Source of the DNA: Bacteroidaceae bacterium
GTDB taxonomy: Bacteria; Bacteroidota; Bacteroidia; Bacteroidales; Bacteroidaceae
Direction of reading: 5' to 3'
NCBI GenBank assembly: GCA_017628775.1
Contig: JAGBYN010000096.1
Location: 1-10,545, forward strand
Length of the DNA: 10,545 nucleotides
Numbering within the stretch: the first letter of the stretch is position 1; each line of letters begins with the position of its first letter. Position numbers and translations under genes: made by a program. Shown here one piece after another: positions 1-7,300 of the stretch. A model generated the notes under the pieces. The model saw only the letters and a program-made list of their open reading frames with translations. It ran no database searches and was not told the origin of the DNA.

Positions 1-105
1 ATGCTTGAGTTTATTGACGACGTGCCGACACAGATTAGTGCGATTCATGAGCGAATTGACGACGGGCCGACACTGATTAGTGCGATTCATGAGCGAATCG
101 ACGAC

Positions 106-127
106 GGGCCGACACGGGGATCGGCCC
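106..127 (-). repeat. Conserved 7-bp hairpin of copy A
   Basis: On the minus strand GGGCCGA (127-121) pairs with TCGGCCC (112-106) across the 8-nt loop TCCCCGTG. The same stem is in copy B, and a compensated version is in copy C. No T-run follows, so it is not a classical intrinsic terminator. Confidence 0.7.
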
Positions 128-151
128 CTACATCTCTCATAACCTCTTAAC

Positions 152-185
152 GAGGCGTAGCCTCCTCTTAACGAGCCGAAGGCTC
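152..185 (-). repeat. Twin short hairpins with constant linker, copy A
   Basis: On the minus strand there are two 5-bp hairpins with 3-nt loops: GAGCC/GGCTC (185-173) and GAGGC/GCCTC (164-152). Each is followed by the same 8-nt linker, GTTAAGAG. Loops are TTC and TAC. The stem sequence differs while the linker stays the same. Copy B shows the same design with another stem. Confidence 0.7.
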
Positions 186-230
186 TTCTCTCATCTCTAA
201 ACTCTCAACTCTAAACTCTCATCTCTCTAC

Positions 231-1148
231 TCAAAACGTCAACTTAATTAAAGCCCAATTGTCTTGACTGCGCACATCAACCAATTTTAGGCCAAGGGTT
301 TGCGCATGAGCCACCAGTTTTTCAACGTCCTCAACGTAAAAGCCACTCATATAAATACACGCATCTGGCTTCATGCGCGCCACATAGGCATGCATATCAT
401 TGAGCAGAATATTGCGATTAATATTGGCGATAACCACATCAAAGGGCCCATAATTCACCAAAGAAGAAGCATCACCAAGTACTACATCAACACCATCGAT
501 TTGATTAAGTTGTAAATTCTCGGCTGAATTTTTCACGCACCATTCATCAACATCAACCGCCACACAATGGTTTGCACCCCTCATCTTTGCGAGAATCGCC
601 AAAATACTGGTGCCGCAGCCCATATCAAGCACTTCCTTTCCAGTCATGTCATCGTCAAGGATTCTGCCCACCATCTGCGAGGTCGTGGCATGATGACCCG
701 TACCGAAGGACATCTGGGGATTGATCTTTATGGCATATTCAGCCTCAGGCACATCTTTATGGAACGTGCTTGAAATAACACATCGACCATCAATCACAAT
801 GGGTTGAAAATAATTCTTTTCCCATTCTTCATTCCAGTCCTTATCCTCTGCTTCAACCTGCTCATAAGTAATACACACGCCAGGGATGGGGAAATTATCT
901 ACGACATCGGCCAAGGCGGCTTGATCGTAAAGACCTACCTGAATATAGGCTTTATACTGTCCAATTGCCGATTCTTCTTCAAAAATCGGTGCTTCAGGAA
1001 AATTATCAACACTGCCAATACGAGGTAAGTCAAGCGCTGCCGTGCGGATAAAGCTTTCAAAGCCAATTTCAGCTAATTCAGCACTCAAAACATCCTCAAA
1101 CGCCTCATTCTGAGGTTGTAAGGTAAATGTAAATTCAAGATATTTCAT
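231..1148 (-). CDS. prmA: Ribosomal protein L11 methyltransferase
   Basis: A cytoplasmic S-adenosylmethionine-dependent enzyme that methylates lysine side chains and the N-terminal amine of ribosomal protein L11 (known for the family). The 305 residues show an N-terminal substrate-recognition part (about 1-95), the PrmA signature DWNEEWEKNYFQP (104-116), the loop NPQMSFGTGHHATT (143-156), SAM-binding motif I VLDMGCGTSILAILA (173-187), acidic VAVDVDEW (196-203) at the end of the second strand, and the ANIN motif (241-244) in place of NPPY. Length is normal. The ATG at 1148 gives the usual MKYLEFTF start. The gene lies 101 bp after rsmF on the same strand. A one-mismatch -7 box on the minus strand (GATGTTTG, 1202-1195) could give a separate promoter, but cotranscription with rsmF is equally possible. 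The TGA stop is followed at once by repeat copy A. Confidence 0.95.
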   Translation of the reverse strand: MKYLEFTFTLQPQNEAFEDVLSAELAEIGFESFIRTAALDLPRIGSVDNFPEAPIFEEESAIGQYKAYIQVGLYDQAALADVVDNFPIPGVCITYEQVEAEDKDWNEEWEKNYFQPIVIDGRCVISSTFHKDVPEAEYAIKINPQMSFGTGHHATTSQMVGRILDDDMTGKEVLDMGCGTSILAILAKMRGANHCVAVDVDEWCVKNSAENLQLNQIDGVDVVLGDASSLVNYGPFDVVIANINRNILLNDMHAYVARMKPDACIYMSGFYVEDVEKLVAHAQTLGLKLVDVRSQDNWALIKLTF

Positions 1149-1249
1149 AGATTATATACCGACAAGTTTTCTAAAAAACGACAAAAAGGGCAAACAAACA
1201 TCGGAAGGATGATTCCTGAAGCTGTATTGTCTTTTAGATCATCTCATAT

Positions 1250-2659
1250 TTAAACGTTTTTACGAATCCGCCACGCTTGGGGATACATATTATTGGCTCG
1301 AGTACCTAAATTATTCACAAAGCCGAGCGCAAGGTTTTGGTAGGTTAGGATCACCCACCCTTTAGGTGCATCAATCACAACAGCCTCGTGACGTAGATAG
1401 GCAATAGCCGTTTGCAAATCCACGTCTGCAACGGGAAACGCCTCTTCGCTGCGCGCCAACGACAATGCCAATCCATGCTGCGGCGCCATTTTCTTTCCTT
1501 TTGCTTCCGACAAAGGGATGCCTGCCACCAAGCACCGCACTTGTTTGAAGACCAAAGTCATATCTTCAACAAGTTTTTTCTTAACAGCGCTCCATTGATT
1601 TTCGCCTACAGGGAAAAGGGCATAATCATTGGGGGTGTCTAACCAATTCAAGGTCTTTTTGGCATCGGGCGACACGGATGGTTGTTTCTGCGATTTATCC
1701 TTCTTCATCTTCATGGAAGGTGCTTCTGATGTCTTCCTCAACAAACAAAGGAACAAACCCTCACCTCGCGACTTATGGGGATAAAAATGATACATACCAT
1801 TATTTTGGAGAGAAGCGTTTTGAATGCCACCTTCCAGAGTTAGGGTTGACACTTGCCAATCCGGATTCACCGACAAGGGAACGACCTCTGCCCCTAAACG
1901 GCTACAGATATCTGCTATCATTAGCTCATTTTCTGCTGCATTGAAGGTGCATGTACTATAAACGAGATAACCACCTTGCTTCAAGCAATCCCACACATCA
2001 CAGATTATACGCCATTGCCGGTCAGCACAATCTACCACGTTCTGTAAGGACCATTCACTCACAGCAGTATCATCCTTGCGAAACATCCCTTCACCCGAGC
2101 AAGGCACATCGGTTGCAATCACATCAAAAAAACCATGAAGTCCGCTAAATTCCTGTGGGAAGGCAAGAGTCACCATAACATCGGGATGGCCCCACTTTTG
2201 CATATTTTCAGCTAAGACATCCGCCCTTTGGCGCATGGGCTCATTGGCAACGAGCAAAGCTCCATCGGGCAACAAACTGCGCCACAGCGTACTTTTACCA
2301 CCAGGTGCAGCACAAAGATCAAGCACACGCTCAGGCACCCGATCCTCTGCAATCTTCAAATACGCCTGTTCTATAAACATTGAAGCAGCCTCCTGCACAT
2401 AATACCCGCCTGCATGAAACAATGGATCGAGCACAAAGGAAGGGCGTTCACTGAGATACATGCCCGTGGCGCACCAACCCACAGGTTCGCTCTCTAATTT
2501 AGGGAACAAAGCGAGTGATTCAGTTGCTAATTTCCGACGATTATAACGCACTGAAGTTGTGGCAACGGATTCTGTCAATGCCGACACTAACGCTGCGCAC
2601 TCTTCCTGGCCAATAAGTTTTTCCATTTGTTGAATAAAGTCGGATGGGATTTGCTTCAT
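1250..2659 (-). CDS. rsmF: RsmF/NOL1-NOP2-Sun family rRNA (cytosine-C5)-methyltransferase
   Basis: A SAM-dependent RNA m5C methyltransferase, probably acting on 16S rRNA as E. coli RsmF (YebU) does. The exact target in this organism is not visible from sequence. In 469 residues I see motif I VLDLCAAPGGKST (112-124), motif IV DVPCSGEGMFRKD (184-196) with the Cys187 used for product release, and motif VI STCTFNAAENE (235-245) with catalytic nucleophile Cys237. A lysine-rich linker (about 317-336) leads to a C-terminal RNA-binding region whose end, GWVILTYQNLALGFVNN (434-450), is typical of the RsmF PUA-like domain. The full-length two-part layout argues against the shorter RsmB. ATG at 2659 sits about 30 nt below a good -7 box. 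It is followed by prmA on the same strand, which suggests a two-gene translation-apparatus unit. No composite repeat follows this gene. Confidence 0.9.
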   Translation of the reverse strand: MKQIPSDFIQQMEKLIGQEECAALVSALTESVATTSVRYNRRKLATESLALFPKLESEPVGWCATGMYLSERPSFVLDPLFHAGGYYVQEAASMFIEQAYLKIAEDRVPERVLDLCAAPGGKSTLWRSLLPDGALLVANEPMRQRADVLAENMQKWGHPDVMVTLAFPQEFSGLHGFFDVIATDVPCSGEGMFRKDDTAVSEWSLQNVVDCADRQWRIICDVWDCLKQGGYLVYSTCTFNAAENELMIADICSRLGAEVVPLSVNPDWQVSTLTLEGGIQNASLQNNGMYHFYPHKSRGEGLFLCLLRKTSEAPSMKMKKDKSQKQPSVSPDAKKTLNWLDTPNDYALFPVGENQWSAVKKKLVEDMTLVFKQVRCLVAGIPLSEAKGKKMAPQHGLALSLARSEEAFPVADVDLQTAIAYLRHEAVVIDAPKGWVILTYQNLALGFVNNLGTRANNMYPQAWRIRKNV

Positions 2660-2696
2660 ATAGCCGTTTTAATGGTTTATCGTGATTTTGTTTCTA

Positions 2697-2704
2697 CAAA
2701 AGTA
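2697..2704 (-). promoter_or_regulatory. Bacteroidales -7 box for rsmF
   Basis: The minus strand reads TACTTTTG, a full match to the Bacteroidales -7 consensus TAnnTTTG. It would place transcription start near 2690 and a leader of about 30 nt before the ATG at 2659. I see no clear TTTG -33 box at the right distance. Confidence 0.5.
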
Positions 2705-2974
2705 CAACAAAGAAATGAATCATGCCATGAAAACAATAATCTGCTTCACTTTTTTATCTTTATTTTTTATATGTGATTTCTATATCCACTGCTTTTTTGC
2801 CGCTTTTCTCTTGGCTCATCAGTCACATAGCCCGCTATGCTCCTTCTTCACAAAAAGAAAATCAATCAAAAAATCAGCAGAAAAAATAAAGCACCTTATT
2901 CCTTTCACGGCATACAAGTAGAGATTACAAAAAGAAAATAGCGATTGCTAACAAAGGATATCATAAAAACTTCC

Positions 2975-2982
2975 TACATTTG
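2975..2982 (+). promoter_or_regulatory. Bacteroidales -7 box for thyA
   Basis: TACATTTG matches TAnnTTTG exactly. Start of transcription would fall near 2988, leaving an A-rich leader of about 34 nt without Shine-Dalgarno sequence before the ATG at 3022. That leader type is usual in this phylum. No convincing -33 TTTG is seen. Confidence 0.55.
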
Positions 2983-3021
2983 CATTTGATTTCAAACAAA
3001 AAAACAAACACATAACATAAT

Positions 3022-3816
3022 ATGAAGCAATACCTTGACCTTTTGCAACGTATCCTTGACGAAGGTACCGTAAAAACCGACCGCACGGGAACAGGAACGA
3101 AATCGGTGTTTGGCCATCAAATGCGTTTCAATCTGGCAGATGGTTTCCCCTTAATCACAACCAAGAAATGCCATTTAAAATCAATCATCCACGAACTGCT
3201 GTGGTTCTTGAAGGGGGACACCAATGTGAAATACCTTCAGGAAAACGGGGTTCGCATTTGGAATGAATGGGCTGACGAGAATGGTGATTTAGGGCATGTA
3301 TATGGTTACCAATGGCGTTCATGGCCCGACTACAAAGGTGGACACATCGACCAAATCAAACAGGTGATTGACCAGATCAAAAACACGCCAGACTCCCGAC
3401 GCATCATTGTCTCAGCATGGAACGTGGCTGAAATCGATGAGATGGCGCTTCCTCCCTGTCACTTACTATTTCAGTTCTACGTAGCTGATGGAAAACTATC
3501 GCTCCAGCTTTATCAGCGCTCTGCCGACTCGTTCCTCGGTGTGCCCTTTAACATCGCATCCTATGCTCTACTCCTCATGATGGTAGCACAAGTATGTGGC
3601 CTACAACCAGGTGAATTCATCCACACTACAGGCGACACACATCTTTACCTGAACCACATCGAACAGGCTGAGCTACAACTCACGCGCACGCCCTACAAAC
3701 TCCCAACCATGCACTTGAACCCCGAAATCAAAGATATTTTTGATTTCAAATATGAGGACTTCACTTTAGAAAACTACGAAGCCCATCCTCACATCAAAGC
3801 CGTCGTTTCGGTTTAA
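3022..3816 (+). CDS. thyA: Thymidylate synthase
   Basis: Converts dUMP to dTMP using 5,10-methylenetetrahydrofolate as one-carbon donor and reductant, giving dihydrofolate; cytoplasmic. The protein has 264 residues, the same length as E. coli ThyA, and is alignable to it without gaps from memory. Visible key residues in E. coli numbering: Arg21 in RTGTGT, Glu58 in IHELLWFL, Trp80, Arg126-Arg127 in PDSRR, the nucleophile Cys146 in MALPPCH, Arg166 in YQRS, Asp169, Asn177 in FNIASY, and His207/Tyr209 in DTHLYLNH. The start [16 protein letters not shown] is canonical. In many Bacteroidetes a dihydrofolate reductase gene follows thyA. Here repeat copy B follows at the TAA stop and no such gene is in the window. 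The gene looks intact. Confidence 0.98.
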   Translation: MKQYLDLLQRILDEGTVKTDRTGTGTKSVFGHQMRFNLADGFPLITTKKCHLKSIIHELLWFLKGDTNVKYLQENGVRIWNEWADENGDLGHVYGYQWRSWPDYKGGHIDQIKQVIDQIKNTPDSRRIIVSAWNVAEIDEMALPPCHLLFQFYVADGKLSLQLYQRSADSFLGVPFNIASYALLLMMVAQVCGLQPGEFIHTTGDTHLYLNHIEQAELQLTRTPYKLPTMHLNPEIKDIFDFKYEDFTLENYEAHPHIKAVVSV

Positions 3817-3887
3817 CGAGAGTTGAGAGTTTAGAGATGAAAGTTTAGAGATGAGAGATGAGAGTTTAGAGATGAGAGATGAGAGAA

Positions 3888-3938
3888 GAGGCTTCGCCTC
3901 GTTAAGAGGGACCTAAAGGTCCGTTAAGAGGTTAAGAG
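3888..3938 (+). repeat. Twin short hairpins with GTTAAGAG linkers, copy B
   Basis: The first stem is GAGGC/GCCTC with loop TTC (3888-3900). The second is GGACC/GGTCC with loop TAAA (3909-3922). The linker GTTAAGAG follows each (3901-3908, 3923-3930) and is then repeated once (3931-3938). Stem sequence varies among the four such hairpins in the window (copies A and B), but pairing is always complete. Confidence 0.7.
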
Positions 3939-3946
3939 AGATGTAG

Positions 3947-3968
3947 GGGCCGATCCCCGTGTCGGCCC
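3947..3968 (+). repeat. Conserved 7-bp hairpin of copy B
   Basis: GGGCCGA (3947-3953) pairs with TCGGCCC (3962-3968) over the loop TCCCCGTG. Further copies of the 3' arm occur at the ends of the following 42-bp units (4004-4010 and 4046-4052), so the single 5' arm has three possible partners. Confidence 0.7.
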
Positions 3969-4052
3969 GTCGTCAATCAACTCACGAATCGTGCCAAGCC
4001 GTGTCGGCCCGTCGTCAATTCACTCATGAATCGCGCTAATTTGTGTCGGCCC
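3969..4052 (+). repeat. Two tandem 42-bp units, copy B
   Basis: Units 3969-4010 and 4011-4052 both start GTCGTCAAT and end GTGTCGGCCC. They differ mainly in the middle. Copy A carries two complete units of the same length plus a partial one, and copy C one truncated unit. Inside the unit is a small inverted repeat of the ATTC/GAAT kind, longest in copy A (CGATTC/GAATCG, plus-strand 83-100). Confidence 0.75.
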
Positions 4053-4110
4053 GTTTCAATCAACGTACTAACGAGGGCTTAGAGTTTAGAGATGAGAGTT
4101 GAGAGAAAAC

Positions 4111-4322
4111 ACCAGCATTATCCGTGAGACGTCCCACTGGGGCGTCTCCCCAACAGTATAGTGACACTCCAGCCGTCTTTCAAGCCGAACGGCAGTTGTA
4201 TTCGGTACACTATTCTCAACTTTTTCAAAGATTCTTCCTCTACTGTGGATATTTAACCGTACCTTTGTTCATTGATATTAAGGTTATTTTGTTGTCGCAA
4301 CCTTACAAATCTATTGATTCAA
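4111..4322. other. Spacer before the CotH gene with a 10-bp hairpin
   Basis: This non-coding 212-bp stretch lies between repeat copy B and the CotH start codon. It contains a strong hairpin (4126-4148) of GAGACGTCCC and GGGGCGTCTC with a 3-nt loop and one T-G wobble. Beyond it is a weaker nested pattern: ATAGTG (near 4158) with CACTAT (near 4208) around GCCGT/ACGGC. The last 60 bases are AT-rich and hold the likely promoter. The hairpin has no T-run, so it is not a clear terminator. A degraded mobile or repeated element is possible. Confidence 0.5.
4260..4267 (+). promoter_or_regulatory. Bacteroidales -7 box for the CotH gene
   Basis: TACCTTTG matches TAnnTTTG. Transcription would begin near 4274, giving a leader of about 49 nt to the ATG at 4323. 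This would exclude the TTG at 4272 as a start. A -33 TTTG is not evident. Confidence 0.45.
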
Positions 4323-7300
4323 ATGAACAAACGATTATTCCTTTGCGTTATGGCTTGCTGGGCTGCCGTAACTCATATTTGGGCCGCTTTTTCTTGGCAA
4401 AGCAACACTGCATTTGCTGAGGAGCGTACCGATGTGTTCCTGTATTTAAAGTCGGGTCAGCTTCTTGTGGCTCCAGCCGATCTTGTTAATCTTGATCAGA
4501 ATGCTGAAGTTATTCTTCAATTGGTTACTGAAGATGAACAAGAACTGCTTGTCACTTGGGCAGACGTGGATTCAGTTGGTGCCACGCCCCCTGCGAACAT
4601 GCCAACGTTCACGTCGTTTAAGTTCAACAATAAATACAACGACCAGATTTTTGTTGATGTAGAAGCCACCGTATCGCCCGATATGGTGACAGCTACTGTT
4701 GGCGCTATCGGTAAATGGTTAACGCCTTCTTTTAAGTTGAGCGATGACCAGGCAAAAGCTTGGGTAGATACAGTACGTCAATACAGCAAGCAATCGCGCC
4801 TTCCTTTTGATGGCGATGTGACTTATGTTTTGGGTTACGACCAATGGAAAAGGATTAAATACCGCAAGGTGTCGGACGAGGTGTGGAGCGAGCCCGTGTA
4901 TGAACGCGTCACAGAAGAGATTACGCTTACCGCAGATCAGTTCGCCACAAACGCCCCTTCTAACTACGATGAAGGTCTGGATAAGATGTTGGACGGCGAT
5001 CCTTATACGTTCTTCCATTCCACATGGGGTAGTGGCGCTTATGAGAAATTGCCATCGGATAGTTGTCCGTATATTGAAGTCACCTTGGAAGAGGCCATTC
5101 AGCACTTCTCGTGGGGATATTCCGGTCGCTACGATCAAGATCGTATTCCTACAAGTTTCTTGTTGCAAGTCAGTCATGATGGTGTGACGTGGGTGGATGT
5201 CAAGACCTATACTAGCGAAGATGGCATTCCTCAATCAGGCAGAGGTCAAAGGTATGAGTCGCCCACGGTGAACCTCAATGAACCCTATCAAAACCTTCGC
5301 CTCACCATGTTGACGGCAACCTACAAGAATTACCTTTGTTTGTCAGAGTTTTGGATGGCGAAGGTGATTTCCGAAACCACAACGGCCCCTGAATTGATTG
5401 CTCCGGCTCAATATGCTTACACCCTCATGCCTTACGGCCGTGAGGTGTGTGCTCAGGTGACGTGGCTCACCGATACAGCTGAAGTACCTAAGGTTTATAT
5501 TAATACCGACGCGGGTATCCTGCCTTTCGATAAAGAAACCTATTTGAAGGCCTACATCCGCATTGATGGGGCAGGTGTTTTCCCGAACTTTGAGGATAGT
5601 GTCAATATCCGAGGACGTGGCAACTCCAGTTGGGCGGGGCAATATGGAAAAAGTCCTTATCGCCTGAAGTTTGAGTCGTCTAAAAAGCCCTTTGGCTTAA
5701 CCAAGGGTAAGAGCTGGGTGCTTTTGGCCAACAGACAAACGGGATCGATGCTCTCAAATGCGACAGCCATGAAGATTGCCTCTATGGTACAGACGGCAGG
5801 GGCGAACCGCATCATCCCGATAGAACTATACATCAACGATGAATACCGAGGCAGTTATAACTTCACCCAGCAGGTGGGGTTCAGCAACAACAGTATTGAT
5901 CTTGACGATGAATCCAATGCCGTATTGCTGGAGTTGGATAGTTATTATGATGAGGATTTCCGATTTAGAACCGACAGTTATGATTTGCCAGTAAATGTTA
6001 AGGACCCCGATTTGCTGGAAGACTATGCCGACCCCTATACGCAGTTCCAGGTTATTCAGGATGACTTCAACCGTTTCTGTGAAACGCTCTATAGCGGTAG
6101 TGAGGATTATGCCAACCTCGTTGATGTCGGTATGTTGGCTAAATTCTTGCTCGTTAATGAGTTGGTTATGAACCTTGAATTAGGGCATCCCAAGAGTACG
6201 TTCTTGTATAAAGAGGACTTAACGGCTCTGCACAGCCGATATATATTTGGTCCGGTATGGGACTTCGACTGGGCTTTTGGTTATGAAACCACTCGTAATT
6301 ATTGCACCAACGACCCGACGACTGACTATTTCAGTAATTTAGTGCGTGGAGATGGTTATTACTTCTTCAATGACCTGCGCTACAACAGCGAGGCGGTTAG
6401 GCGTGCTTATTATCAAGAATGGACCAACTTTATGCAGAAGCATTGCGAGGAACTGCTGGATTATGTTGAAACCTATTACCAATATGCCAAACTCTCGTTT
6501 GAAAATAATTATCTGAAGTGGGGCGATGGTTATGACTATGAAACCGTTAAGAATAATACGGTGAACTGGCTTCGTGAGCGTGCTCAGTACATTTATGACA
6601 ATTTAGAGGCATACGATCTTGATGAGCCCTTGGCCATCAGCAGTGGTGATGCCAACTTAGATGGTTACATCACCGTAGCCGACGTGGTGTCAATCCTCAA
6701 TAATCTGCTTAATCTCCCTAACGAAACCTTTGAATTTGCACAGGCTGACCTTGACAATAGCGGTGAAATCACCATCAACGATGTGGTGCACGCCATTGCC
6801 TTGGTTTTGAACCAACCCGAAACGGCAACGTCGGTATTGACCCGTCCTTTGGCTGATGCGACTTTAAAGATGTCAACGTTCAATGCTCAGTTGGGCGAGG
6901 CCTCACACTGTCCCATGACCTTGAAGGTGGAAAGCGACGATTTTGTGGCGATGCAGTTTGAGTTGACCTTGCCTCAGGATGTCAGTCTTGAAGACGTTAC
7001 GTTGGGCGAAGCCTTTAAGAATCATCAAGTGGTGTTCAATAAGGTGAACGATGGTGTTTATCGTGTTGCCCTCTTCTCTGAAAATGGAGCAACAATCCCA
7101 GCAGGAACGCATCAACTGGAAATGGCGCTACAAACCAACCAAATGTTGCACGAGGCCAATCGCGTGATAAGCAGTTCTGCGGCATTACTCACCACAAATG
7201 TGGGCGAGGATAAGCGTATGGCATCGCAATCTGCGAAATTCAACATCATGACCACAGGTATTCATGATGTGCAACAAGTTACAGCCATTCTCGGTGGTGA

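Larger units (their letters stand above)
1..230 (-). repeat. Composite 3'-end intergenic repeat, copy A (downstream of prmA)
   Basis: Read on the minus strand, in the direction of prmA, the element starts right after the prmA TGA stop. Its parts are: six 7-nt units of the type GAGAGTT/TAGAGTT/GAGAGAT (227 down to 186, the last being GAGAGAA); two short hairpins, each followed by GTTAAGAG (185-173 and 164-152); a 7-bp hairpin (127-106); and tandem 42-bp units at 105-64 and 63-22, with a third cut by the window edge (21-1). Copies B and C have the same order and the same orientation relative to their upstream gene. No ORF of note lies here. It resembles REP/BIME-type intergenic repeats in size and hairpin content, but I do not recognise it as a named family. 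A transposed origin and a 3'-UTR role are both possible. Confidence 0.85.
2660..3021. other. Divergent intergenic region rsmF/thyA, AT-rich, with imperfect inverted repeat
   Basis: This 362-bp non-coding stretch separates two divergent genes and holds a -7 box for each. Its middle (about 2790-2891) is an imperfect inverted repeat centred on the perfect 5-bp stem CATAG/CTATG (2826-2839, loop CCCG). Flanking T-rich and A-rich arms partly pair: CTGCTTTTTTG on the left, and CAAAAAAT with GCAG on the right. A plus-strand reading frame across it (from 2682, or an inner ATG near 2727) has a hydrophobic start but no family resemblance and lies on the inverted repeat, so I do not call a gene. Confidence 0.5.
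3817..4110 (+). repeat. Composite 3'-end intergenic repeat, copy B (downstream of thyA)
   Basis: The longest of the three copies; it starts one base after the thyA stop. It has ten in-phase 7-nt units (3818-3887, ending GAGAGAA), then two short hairpins each followed by GTTAAGAG (3888-3930), with GTTAAGAG once more at 3931-3938. The 7-bp hairpin follows at 3947-3968, then two full 42-bp units (3969-4010, 4011-4052), a degenerate remnant (4053-4079), and a second run of four 7-nt units (4080-4107), again ending GAGAGAA. Short 7-nt arrays therefore bracket the hairpin and 42-bp part as direct repeats. It is non-coding in all frames. Confidence 0.85.

Noticed and set aside
1..105. Possible CRISPR array from the 42-bp tandem units
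   Set aside because: The units are contiguous with no unique spacers, and only two or three copies occur per site, so this is a plain tandem repeat.
2682..2921. A 79-codon plus-strand frame with a hydrophobic stretch that looks like a small secreted protein
   Set aside because: It overlaps the rsmF promoter region and the imperfect inverted repeat, has no recognisable domain, and its hydrophobicity follows from T-rich DNA.
3947..3968. Classical rho-independent terminator after thyA
   Set aside because: The hairpin has no following T-run and is 130 bases after the stop; a terminator role is possible only by another mechanism.
3817..4110. Dihydrofolate reductase gene or remnant after thyA, as in many relatives
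   Set aside because: All frames here are interrupted repeat sequence; no trace of that gene is visible in the window.
4272..4322. TTG at 4272 as an earlier start for the CotH gene
   Set aside because: It would put 17 residues before a good signal peptide and lies at about the predicted transcription start. The ATG at 4323 is the better choice.
4124..4420. A 98-codon frame starting in the 10-bp hairpin
   Set aside because: Its 3' part overlaps the start of the CotH gene in another frame, it crosses the promoter, and its 5' part is hairpin sequence.
4719..5234. A 171-codon minus-strand frame inside the CotH gene
   Set aside because: Antisense to a gene with clear domains; no motif or start context of its own.
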